A stretch of 12,572 bases of DNA from Minisyncoccota bacterium. GTDB taxonomy: Bacteria > Patescibacteriota > Minisyncoccia > UBA6257 > XYB1-36-10. The stretch is taken from contig JAQVXM010000012.1 of NCBI GenBank assembly GCA_028709185.1, positions 1-12,572 of the forward strand, read 5' to 3'. The notes beneath the pieces were generated by a model, which was not told the origin of the DNA, did no database searches, and worked only from the letters and a program-made list of their open reading frames with translations. Shown in pieces: positions 6,956 through 12,238 of the stretch (position 1 is the first letter of the stretch; each line of letters begins with the position of its first letter). The translations under genes were made by a program, and so were the position numbers.

Positions 6956-7609
6956 ATGACTGAAGGCAATTTAATTTATATATTCGGTCTTCTTGAAAAC
7001 AGCCAGGATTATTTTTTTAATAAACTCAAAAAATATGCCGAATTTATCGGATTTCATTGCGAAGGAATCGAATTATACGAATCATCCAATTTCGGCTCAT
7101 ATTCTTTAAATGAAGAAATTGAACGTATACGGCAAAAAGTAATTTCTCTCCAACCCGTAATAATCATCGGCCATAGTTTGGGAGGATATATCGCCCTTCA
7201 ATTATCAAAAACGTATCCGCTTATATTACTTGATTCTTCTCTTGCGATTTCCGATATTATTTTATCCAATCTAAAACAAAATAATAAAACATATTAGTAT
7301 CAAGATAAAAATTATTGTTTTAAGCTCACGGTAGAATTTATTAATTCATTACATATGACACCTTCCATTAAAACAATCGCGACTCATTCACTCTCTAAAA
7401 AGATTGACATATTCGGCGCTGGAAAAGGCGGGCATAAGATTGCCGAACAGTATCATAAATATCTTCCTAAATCACAATATTTTCTTTTGTTAGACGCCGA
7501 TCATGAATTTTCCAAACAACAAGATCAAGAAAGTATTTTCGGTTTAATAAAAAAGCGGCTTGACGTTATTTACGACAAGCCGCTAAGAAGACGTTCACAT
7601 AAAGTCTGA
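6956..7609 (+). pseudogene. Small alpha/beta hydrolase interrupted by one in-frame TAG
   Basis: Reading from ATG 6956 gives an alpha/beta-hydrolase N-half with nucleophile elbow GHSLGG at residues 72-77 (Ser74). Codon 114 (7295-7297) is TAG. The same frame then continues without further stops to TGA at 7607-7609 and carries the expected second half, including LLLDADHEF, whose His is the likely catalytic histidine. One base change would restore a protein of about 217 residues, so this is a recent nonsense mutation or a read error rather than two genes. Substrate unknown. The last 14 or so residues read through the terminator and end of the convergent ATP-grasp fragment, so the original C-terminus has probably been replaced. 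Dedicated TAG readthrough cannot be excluded from sequence alone, but no other TAG-interrupted frame is seen in the window. Confidence 0.8.
7548..7584 (-). terminator. Rho-independent terminator at the end of the ATP-grasp fragment
   Basis: AGCGGCTTG (7554-7562) and CAAGCCGCT (7576-7584) pair over 9 bp, extended by CGT/ACG beyond an A-A mismatch, loop of 5. On the minus strand the stem is followed by TTTTTT. The stop codon of the ATP-grasp fragment (7570-7572) is in the loop region. On the plus strand no T-run follows. Confidence 0.75.
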
Positions 7610-7917
7610 GTAATGGATAATCCGGTAAGTTGTTCTATCCAGGCCCAATGGCCTTGCAAATTACACTCAAGAAATACTGACCATTCTGATGGCGTGAAAA
7701 TCATATCAATCATGCCGAATTCAAGACTCATGCATTTAACAAGAGAAACACATTTTTCTCTTATTTCTGAATCCAGAATAAATGGCTTATGAGGCGTATT
7801 TTCCAAGTCGTAGTTTCGCCAGTCAATCTTTGTTTTTTCACTCTCTTGCGAGTCGATCCGACAAATCAGAACTTGTGTACCAATAACATGAACACGCAAT
7901 TCAATATGTAATAAATG
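7570..7917 (-). pseudogene. C-terminal fragment of an ATP-grasp ligase of the ribosomal-peptide-maturase type
   Basis: About 110 residues match the C-terminal part of ATP-grasp enzymes of the MvdC/MvdD (graspetide synthetase) type: a strand like ELRVHVIG, then DSQ, a DWR motif, FGMIDMIFTP (Asp metal ligand) and FLECNLQGHWAWIEQLTG, where E-x-N supplies Mg-ATP ligands. Full-length family members have around 300 residues or more, so the N-terminal substrate and ATP-binding parts are missing. The frame is closed upstream by TAG at 7918-7920 and no matching coding sequence is seen from there to the tRNA-Arg gene. The longest ORF could only start at TTG 7899, unconvincing as a true start. The family ligates side chains of precursor peptides; no precursor gene is visible. 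The assignment rests on remembered motif patterns. Confidence 0.65.
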
Positions 7918-8018
7918 CTAAGAAAAAAAGATATCTTACCAACATAGAAAAACTTTCATTTTCCCAATCCCCGCTTAGTATGCCGGCCGATAGACATAAC
8001 AGCAAACAGGCCTTTCCT

Positions 8019-8051
8019 GTTCAATTCCTGTGCTCCCAGCAGGAATTGAAC
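8019..8051. repeat. 12-bp inverted repeat across the 3' end of tRNA-Arg
   Basis: GTTCAATTCCTG (8019-8030) is the exact reverse complement of CAGGAATTGAAC (8040-8051), 9 bases apart. The right arm is the T-arm of tRNA-Arg; the left arm lies just outside the 3' end. The transcript could therefore form a hairpin competing with the T-arm. Confidence 0.85.
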
Positions 8052-8102
8052 CTGCATCACAGCCTTCGGAGGGCCGTATTCTATCCGTTAAAATATGAGA
8101 GC
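8031..8102 (-). tRNA. tRNA-Arg(CCG)
   Basis: 72-nt cloverleaf on the minus strand. Acceptor GCTCTCA pairs with TGGGAGC (one G-U), anticodon stem CGGCC/GGCTG with loop CTCCGAA gives anticodon CCG, T-arm GCAGG-TTCAATT-CCTGC, D-loop with GG, discriminator A. CCA is not encoded. The D stem is weak (TTTT with GAAT, T10-T25 mismatch). It starts 5 bases after the stop of the PrcB-like gene and is probably released from a joint transcript. Confidence 0.9.
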
Positions 8103-8107
8103 GGAGA

Positions 8108-8644
8108 TTACCGGCAGTCTTTAACATCCGGTTCGGTTTGAAAAATTATTTCTTTATCGGTTTTAGAGATAACAAAAAGAGAAAACGGCTGAGTTATTAT
8201 TTCCGTAGTAAAACAACCGGAGCCGGGAGAGGATTCTTTTAACAAAGCTATCACTTTATCTTCCAAATCTTCAACTTTTTCAAGATGGAGATAAAAACCG
8301 CCAGTCGGTTTCATTTCTGAAACAACAGCCACAGCATAATTAACATCAAAATTTATTTCAGGAAGAGAAACGCTGGGGCGGCTAAAATTAATGTTTTTCC
8401 AGAATTCAGTAAGTTCGTCGCGATTTTTCATTATTTTTATTCCAGCCTCAACATCGCCGGAAGTAATCCCTTCTTCTAAAATTTGGTGGAAAAAAAGAGA
8501 CGGATTTTCAGAAGAAATATTTTCCAATGATTCTTTTTCAGAATTAAAACCAAAGCGGAAAAACAAAAAAGCAAGAAGGAGAATAAAAAAAACGAAAAAA
8601 AGTTTTTTTGTTTTTTGCGAAAAAATGAGAAATTTAAATCCCAT
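8108..8644 (-). CDS. Membrane-anchored PrcB-like protein, 178 residues
   Basis: The N-terminus has a basic stretch followed by a hydrophobic helix at about residues 14-32, predicting a single membrane anchor with the rest outside. The C-terminal half resembles the PrcB C-terminal domain (a small beta-rich domain named after a Treponema protease-complex subunit): a strand with YAVAVVSEMKPTGGFYLHLEKV, then PGSGCFTTEIITQPFSLFVI. The KPTGGF/Y segment is the most telling. Its role is unknown; many bacteria carry such domains in lipoproteins or anchored proteins. ATG at 8644 is fixed by the hydrophobic N-terminus and by TATAAT 6 bases upstream. The gene is followed 5 bases later by tRNA-Arg. Confidence 0.85.
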   Translation of the reverse strand: MGFKFLIFSQKTKKLFFVFFILLLAFLFFRFGFNSEKESLENISSENPSLFFHQILEEGITSGDVEAGIKIMKNRDELTEFWKNINFSRPSVSLPEINFDVNYAVAVVSEMKPTGGFYLHLEKVEDLEDKVIALLKESSPGSGCFTTEIITQPFSLFVISKTDKEIIFQTEPDVKDCR

Positions 8645-8650
8645 AATTTA

Positions 8651-8656
8651 ATTATA
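8651..8656 (-). promoter_or_regulatory. -10 box of the PrcB-like gene, leaderless arrangement
   Basis: Perfect TATAAT in context TTGTATAATTAA, 6 bases before the ATG at 8644, the same context as before the 1-1372 gene. TTCCTG 18 bases upstream is a poor -35. The box overlaps the TAA of the upstream 59-residue ORF. Confidence 0.6.
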
Positions 8657-8831
8657 CAATGATTTTAATGGAATCAGGAATTTCTTTTCTTTGTAATTTT
8701 CTAAGTGGTGCTCCATTCTTAAAATAGTTCGAGCGCATTTCGCCGTCTACGGCGGCGAGCACTCCTCGCGAAAAATCCGAAAGGCGGCAGAGCCGCACCG
8801 CTGACAATTTCAAGTTTTTCTTTGGCGGCAT
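8652..8831 (-). CDS. Possible small ORF of 59 residues, GC-richer than neighbours
   Basis: ATG at 8831 to TAA at 8652-8654 gives a basic 59-residue peptide (MPPKKNLKLSAV at the start, EIPDSIKIIV at the end). Codon use in the first half (CGG, CTC, TGC, CGC, GCC) is unlike the flanking AT-rich genes. No ribosome binding site or near -10 box is seen. The DNA holds two strong small palindromes, CGCCGTctACGGCG and GCGGCagaGCCGC, so it may instead be a non-coding repeat of REP type whose frame is open by chance. No family recognised. This is the only gene candidate in the roughly 290 bases between the PrcB-like gene and the next terminator. Confidence 0.3.
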   Translation of the reverse strand: MPPKKNLKLSAVRLCRLSDFSRGVLAAVDGEMRSNYFKNGAPLRKLQRKEIPDSIKIIV

Positions 8832-8883
8832 TCAATCAAAGAATTCACAAAGCGAATACCTATTTATGAAAATTTCAATTCTA

Positions 8884-8927
8884 GAAAAAGTGAAAGCCCC
8901 AAGCAGATTGTTGGTCCGCAAGGGGCT
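8884..8927 (-). terminator. Rho-independent terminator of the 82-residue membrane protein
   Basis: AGCCCC (8895-8900) pairs with GGGGCT (8922-8927), with two further G-C pairs inside; on the minus strand it is followed by TTCACTTTTTC. It lies 11 bases after the stop codon. Confidence 0.65.
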
Positions 8928-8938
8928 CGGATGTAAAC

Positions 8939-9187
8939 TCAGAAGCTCGCTATTTTTTTGCTAGACGACTCCGGCGGCGACGAGGAGTCCTTGAAAAGAA
9001 TCCTCGTCAAGAAGATGATGCCCCACGCCTGCCAGATAGTTATGGTTTTAATCCCGAAGATTTCGGGCATCAACCAGTTCCAGAGTAAGTAGATAGGGAG
9101 GACGGCAACGATGCTCACGATGGCGACGAAGCCGATCGCGAGAATGCTGATGCCGATGCCGATTACCAACTTTTTCAACCAGTCCAT
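8939..9187 (-). CDS. Small two-helix membrane protein, 82 residues, GC-rich
   Basis: Two hydrophobic segments: about residues 5-36 (LVIGIGISILAIGFVAIV and onward) and 44-62 (ITIWQAWGIIFLTRILF), joined by the motif LWNWLMPEIFGIKTITIWQAW, which I recognise as a pattern of small uncharacterised membrane proteins in diverse bacteria. A charged Ser/Pro/Lys tail follows. The start is ATG 9187, not the upstream frame opening at 9241: AAAGGAG is 7-8 bases before it and the extra residues look unlike protein. G+C is about 50% over 240 bases by hand count, well above neighbouring genes, with codons such as GCC, ATC and GTC, so recent transfer is likely. It has its own promoter, leader, ribosome binding site and terminator. 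Function unknown. Confidence 0.8.
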   Translation of the reverse strand: MDWLKKLVIGIGISILAIGFVAIVSIVAVLPIYLLWNWLMPEIFGIKTITIWQAWGIIFLTRILFKDSSSPPESSSKKIASF

Positions 9188-9270
9188 TGCTTTTCTCCTT
9201 TGAAGATGCTGTTCTTTGTGGCACGTATACCACAAGGTCAAGGTTTTTTAAGAATTCCGATGACGCTACT

Positions 9271-9301
9271 AATATAGCATATATATGCGCTTTAAAGTCA
9301 A
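9271..9301 (-). promoter_or_regulatory. Promoter of the 82-residue membrane protein with palindromic spacer
   Basis: Minus strand TTGACT (9296-9301) and TATATT (9271-9276), the latter preceded by TGC (extended -10), with a 19-base spacer. The spacer contains the perfect 12-base palindrome GCATATATATGC (9278-9289), a position suited to a repressor or, given the long spacer, a DNA-twisting activator. The leader would be about 75-80 bases. Confidence 0.5.
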
Positions 9302-9423
9302 GCTTAACAGAAAAAGCTCATATTTTAGGGATTCTTCTAGATTTCTGTATTGGATTAAAAATTTTCTTTTCCCCGAATGCAAAACCGCTAATTAATTTTT
9401 GAGCCTAAAATACAATACGTTTT
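9302..9423. other. Intergenic stretch without recognised features
   Basis: AT-rich sequence between the membrane-protein promoter and the hairpin after tRNA-Leu. Short open frames on both strands have no ribosome binding site or family resemblance. I see nothing else in it. Confidence 0.6.
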
Positions 9424-9448
9424 AACCGCCGAACGAAGCGAGGCGGCT
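9424..9448 (-). terminator. Possible terminator or REP-like hairpin after tRNA-Leu
   Basis: Minus-strand RNA stem AGCCGCC/GGCGGTT (7 bp with one G-U), 11-base loop. The following TTAAAACGT is a poor T-run, so it may be a processing hairpin or intergenic palindrome instead. It is in the right place to end the infB-rbfA-tRNA transcript. Confidence 0.45.
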
Positions 9449-9472
9449 GTCTCCAACTTGCAATTTCCTAAA

Positions 9473-9556
9473 TGGTGCCCGGAGTGGGAGTCGAACCCAC
9501 ACCTCTTGCGAGACACGATTTTAAGTCGTGCGTGTATACCATTCCACCACCCGGGC
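9473..9556 (-). tRNA. tRNA-Leu(TAA), CCA encoded
   Basis: Class II cloverleaf on the minus strand: acceptor GCCCGGG/TCCGGGC, anticodon arm CACGA-CTTAAAA-TCGTG with anticodon TAA, long variable arm with CTC-GCAA-GAG, T-arm GTGGG-TTCGACT-CCCAC, discriminator A followed by CCA (9473-9475). Mature body 81 nt plus CCA. It lies 34 bases after tRNA-Cys. Confidence 0.95.
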
Positions 9557-9559
9557 TTT

Positions 9560-9589
9560 AATTTTTCCTGAATATGTTTAGGAAAAATT
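9560..9589. repeat. 10-bp perfect inverted repeat between tRNA-Cys and tRNA-Leu
   Basis: AATTTTTCCT (9560-9569) and AGGAAAAATT (9580-9589) around a 10-base loop fill nearly all of the spacer between the two tRNA genes. It may guide tRNA processing or weaken readthrough; there is no adjoining T-run beyond the arm itself. Confidence 0.7.
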
Positions 9590-9590
9590 G

Positions 9591-9662
9591 AGGCCATGGC
9601 CGGAATTGAACCGGCGCATAAGGGTTTTGCAGACCCTTGCCTTACCACTTGGCTACATGGCC
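9591..9662 (-). tRNA. tRNA-Cys(GCA), CCA not encoded
   Basis: 72-nt cloverleaf on the minus strand: acceptor GGCCATG/CATGGCC, D-arm GCC/GGC with GG in the loop, anticodon arm AGGGT-CTGCAAA-ACCCT with anticodon GCA, T-arm GCCGG-TTCAATT-CCGGC, discriminator T (U73, typical of tRNA-Cys). The next bases are CAA, so CCA must be added. It starts 11 bases after the rbfA stop, probably in the same transcript. Confidence 0.95.
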
Positions 9663-9673
9663 ACAAGAAAATA

Positions 9674-10003
9674 TTATTCGTTTAGAAGAATTTTTTCAAC
9701 TTTAGCGGCTGATTCCAAACCACGATCAAGAACAAAAAATAATTGAGGAAAAGGTTTGATGTTTATTTTTTTTAAAAGTTTAACGGTTAATTCTTTCTCG
9801 CGAGATTTTAACTGTTTGATAACTTCATCGGTTTTTTCCGAAGGGAAAACACTTACACCAACTTTAGCGGAATCAAGATTATCGCTTATTTGAATTTCAG
9901 TGATGGTAGCAAGAGCGCCCGCAAAATCAAATTCGCGAGAAATCATTTTGGAAAGTTCCTGAAAGATCAAGCTGGAAATTCTTTCTTTACGAAAAGTTTT
10001 CAT
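9674..10003 (-). CDS. rbfA: 30S ribosome-binding factor A
   Basis: Assists late maturation of the 30S subunit and the 5' end of 16S rRNA. At 109 residues it has the KH-like fold pattern of RbfA: an N-terminal R-x(2)-RISSLIFQELSKMI helix, the strand LATITEIQISDNLDSAKVGVSVF (position about 30-53), and the C-terminal PQLFFVLDRGLESAAKVEKIL. Length is normal to slightly short. The ATG at 10003 lies 2 bases after the infB stop, so it is likely translated by coupling; the nearest AAGGAG is inside infB about 19 bases away. infB followed by rbfA is a classic bacterial order. Confidence 0.93.
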   Translation of the reverse strand: MKTFRKERISSLIFQELSKMISREFDFAGALATITEIQISDNLDSAKVGVSVFPSEKTDEVIKQLKSREKELTVKLLKKINIKPFPQLFFVLDRGLESAAKVEKILLNE

Positions 10004-10005
10004 AG

Positions 10006-11472
10006 TTAAAAAATAAATTCATCTCCTTTTTCAACCGAAAAATCAGAAAGAAGTTCGAGAACCAAGCCGCATTCTTTATTCGAATCCACCTGATTAACGT
10101 CATGTTTATCACATTGCAGATTAACGATTTTAGCCCGACCGAGAGTTTCGCCGTTTCTTTTAACTTCCACTGTAACATTTTTTTTAAAAATTCCTTCTTC
10201 CACTCTGCCACCAACAGTTTCTTTACTGCCGGCGCGGCTAAAAGTAGCAAGAACAGAAAGACGGCTTAAGTGATTTTTAGAAGAATTAAAAGCAGAGATT
10301 TTTTCTTCAAGAGATTTAACAAGCTCATAGATTATTTTGGAAGAAATTATTTCAATATGAAAAGAACGGGCTAAATTTTCGGCGGCTTTATTAGTTTTAA
10401 CATTAAAACCGATAATAATAGATTTTGGATTTAAAGCCTCCTTTACATCGCCATCAGTGATATCACCAACCTTCTTATCAATTATTTTAAAACTTAAATC
10501 TTCTTTAACAGGGAGAGCGGAAATTACTTGAAACAAAGCTTCGAGAGTACCGGAAGTGTCCGCTTTTAAAATAAGGTTGATTTTTTCACCTTCTTCCGAG
10601 GAAACAATTTTATTTTTAGAATCAGTCGCGAGATTTTTTGGAGGAACAGAAATTTCAAGAAGATCAGTGAATCCGGCCATAAATTTATCCCCTACTTTGG
10701 GAAGACTTTCAAAACCAACAATCAAAGCAGGGCTTGAGGGAACAAGAGAATTAACTTTTTCTCCTTTAAAATTCTCAAGGATTTTTATTTTTCCGAAAGA
10801 GCTTCCGGAAACAATATCCTGACCCGATTTTAAAGTGCCGTCTTTTAAAATAACAAAAACTTCATTGCCTCGATTCTTATCAAGTTTAGCTTCAATAACA
10901 AAACCTTCAGCGTTTTTTTCCGGATCATAGGAAAAATTTTCCATTTCAGCAACGAGCAGAACGAGATCAAGAAGTTCGCTTATACCCTCCCCTGTTTTGG
11001 CAGAAATCGCCTGCCAACTAATGTTGCCGCCAAAACCTTCAAGAAGGACTTCATTCACAAGAAGATCCTGTTTGGCTTTTTCAATATCAGCGTTATTTTT
11101 GTCTATTTTATTAATAGCCACAACAAAAGGAGTTTTAGACTCCTTTAAAATAGAAATAGATTCTTTGGTTTGAGGCTTAACACCATCATCAGCGGCTACG
11201 ACAAGAATAGCAAAATCAGCCACATCGGCGCCGCGGGAACGCATATTAGTAAAAGCTTCATGCCCGGGAGTATCAATAAAAGTTATTTTTTTGCCGTTAT
11301 GCTCAATTTCATAAGCTCCAACAGACTGAGTAATGCCTCCAGCTTCCCTTAAGGCAACACCAGTTTTTCTTATGTAATCAAGAAGAGAAGTCTTGCCATG
11401 ATCAACATGACCCATAACAACAACAACCGGAGGACGAAGTTTTAAATTTTCTTTTTTGTCTTCAATAGTCAC
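10006..11472 (-). CDS. infB: Translation initiation factor IF2, lacking the N-terminal domain
   Basis: GTPase that brings initiator fMet-tRNA to the 30S subunit and promotes subunit joining. G motifs are complete: GHVDHGKT at residues 21-28 (G1), GGITQ (G2), DTPGHE (G3), NKID (G4), SAKTGEG (G5); then beta-barrel domain II, the domain III region with [12 protein letters not shown], and the fMet-tRNA-binding C-terminal barrel. At 488 residues it is far shorter than the usual 700-950, and its GTPase domain starts about 15 residues from the N-terminus, so the variable N-terminal domain is absent. The start is GTG at 11472: upstream frame shows no IF2 resemblance, and a strong promoter lies 7 bases before it. 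Followed by rbfA, two tRNA genes. Confidence 0.97.
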   Translation of the reverse strand: MTIEDKKENLKLRPPVVVVMGHVDHGKTSLLDYIRKTGVALREAGGITQSVGAYEIEHNGKKITFIDTPGHEAFTNMRSRGADVADFAILVVAADDGVKPQTKESISILKESKTPFVVAINKIDKNNADIEKAKQDLLVNEVLLEGFGGNISWQAISAKTGEGISELLDLVLLVAEMENFSYDPEKNAEGFVIEAKLDKNRGNEVFVILKDGTLKSGQDIVSGSSFGKIKILENFKGEKVNSLVPSSPALIVGFESLPKVGDKFMAGFTDLLEISVPPKNLATDSKNKIVSSEEGEKINLILKADTSGTLEALFQVISALPVKEDLSFKIIDKKVGDITDGDVKEALNPKSIIIGFNVKTNKAAENLARSFHIEIISSKIIYELVKSLEEKISAFNSSKNHLSRLSVLATFSRAGSKETVGGRVEEGIFKKNVTVEVKRNGETLGRAKIVNLQCDKHDVNQVDSNKECGLVLELLSDFSVEKGDEFIF

Positions 11473-11479
11473 GAACGTG

Positions 11480-11508
11480 ATAATACCAGAAAAGTTTTAT
11501 TTAAGCAA
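11480..11508 (-). promoter_or_regulatory. infB promoter, leaderless GTG arrangement
   Basis: TTGCTT (11503-11508), 17-base spacer ending TGG, then TATTAT (11480-11485), an extended -10 (TGGTATTAT). The -10 ends 7 bases before the GTG, so the transcript should begin at or beside the start codon. This is the best-formed promoter of the leaderless set. Confidence 0.65.
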
Positions 11509-11567
11509 TTAAAAGATTGAATTTTAAAAAAAAGGGATTAAGATAAAAATAGATTTTTAAAATGAAA

Positions 11568-11596
11568 TTGAAAGTTCGCTTAAGATAAAATATTCC
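11568..11596 (+). promoter_or_regulatory. Possible promoter of the 99-residue unknown gene
   Basis: TTGAAA (11568-11573) and TATTCC (11591-11596) with a 17-base spacer; TAAAAT at 11586-11591 is an alternative -10. Either gives a leader of about 25-35 bases holding AAGAAGG before the ATG. Divergent from the infB promoter. Confidence 0.35.
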
Positions 11597-11628
11597 GGCA
11601 GGAGAGTTTAAGAAAGAAGGATAAAAAA

Positions 11629-11928
11629 ATGGAAAAAATAAAGAAAGTAAGGGTCAGAATCGAAGCAATGGGGTTTGAAGGAGAAAAAAAGGATGCTTTT
11701 AAAAACGGGTTGTTTTTAGAATTAAAGAAAAATCATCCCGAATTATTAAAAGAAAGCGATATTTCTATCTTTTTTATCGACGGATTATATATGTCTATAG
11801 AAGGGGCATTGAGACGATCGGTAAAAATCAGTTCAACAGACGCGGGAATGACTGCCACATACATAAAAAACGCGATAATAAGCATAGACCAAAACATGGA
11901 AGTTTATGAATGCGGGGTAAGATGCTGA
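11629..11928 (+). CDS. Hypothetical protein, 99 residues
   Basis: Not recognised. A small soluble protein with charged N-terminal strand (KKVRVRIEAMGF), a helical region around residues 22-40, a strand ISIFFIDGLYMSIEG, and two cysteines at the very C-terminus (ECGVRC). The C-x(3)-C ending could bind metal or form a disulfide, which is inference. A purine-rich AAGAAGG lies about 8 bases before the ATG. It is monocistronic: a divergent promoter region on the left and a strong terminator on the right. Confidence 0.75.
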   Translation: MEKIKKVRVRIEAMGFEGEKKDAFKNGLFLELKKNHPELLKESDISIFFIDGLYMSIEGALRRSVKISSTDAGMTATYIKNAIISIDQNMEVYECGVRC

Positions 11929-11962
11929 TTTGTTTATAGAACTTTTTTATTAAAATTTAAAA

Positions 11963-11991
11963 ATTCCGGTGAAATTCGCCGGAGTTTTTTT
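11963..11991 (+). terminator. Rho-independent terminator of the 99-residue gene
   Basis: ATTCCGGTG pairs with CGCCGGAGT over 9 positions (two G-U), loop AAATT, followed by seven T. The T-run overlaps the -35 of the next promoter. Confidence 0.85.
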
Positions 11992-12018
11992 GATTTTTGA
12001 AGTTCAGCGGGGTATATT
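11990..12018 (+). promoter_or_regulatory. Promoter of tRNA-Ser
   Basis: TTGATT (11990-11995) and TATATT (12013-12018) with a 17-base spacer; predicted start near 12025, 8 bases before the mature tRNA. The -35 lies in the T-run of the preceding terminator. Confidence 0.55.
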
Positions 12019-12032
12019 ATTGAATGATAATC

Positions 12033-12122
12033 GGAGAGGTGGCTGAGCGGTTGAAAGCAGCGCCCTGCTAAGGCGTTAGGGGGGCAACTCCCTCGAGGGT
12101 TCGAATCCCTCCCTCTCCGCCA
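12033..12122 (+). tRNA. tRNA-Ser(GCT), CCA encoded
   Basis: Class II cloverleaf: acceptor GGAGAGG/CCTCTCC, anticodon arm GCGCC-CTGCTAA-GGCGT with anticodon GCT, long variable arm GGGGG-CAA-CTCCC, T-arm GAGGG-TTCGAAT-CCCTC, discriminator G (12119), CCA at 12120-12122. Body 87 nt plus CCA. Confidence 0.96.
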
Positions 12123-12238
12123 GATGTCCAAGTTAGAACCGAAGTAAAATAAGGGTCAAAACCCACTACTATCTTTTTTTGAGTAATGTTGCTAAAATTA
12201 AGGTATGTGGAATTTTAATATGATTTTGGCATCATAAT

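Noticed and set aside
7295..7297. TAG as a recoded sense codon
   Set aside because: Other TAG and TAA stops behave normally and surrounding genes are decaying, so a nonsense mutation is simpler.
8690..8935. Structural RNA such as SRP RNA or RNase P RNA in the GC-rich intergenic patch
   Set aside because: The hallmark conserved core sequences of these RNAs are not present; only small palindromes and a terminator are seen.
9188..9241. Upstream ATG at 9241 giving a 100-residue form of the membrane protein
   Set aside because: The strong AAAGGAG site serves ATG 9187 and the added residues are not protein-like.
9187..9402. 71-residue plus-strand frame
   Set aside because: It overlaps the promoter and leader of the membrane-protein cassette and resembles no protein.
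9388..9666. 92-residue minus-strand frame
   Set aside because: It reads straight through tRNA-Leu and tRNA-Cys; a chance open frame over RNA genes.
11934..12131. 65-residue minus-strand frame with GRDSNPRG
   Set aside because: This is the well-known spurious translation of the antisense of a tRNA-Ser gene.
12150..12180. Hairpin GGGT-CAAA-ACCC followed by T-run as tRNA-Ser terminator
   Set aside because: The stem has only 4 pairs and the T-run is 10 bases away, too weak to call.
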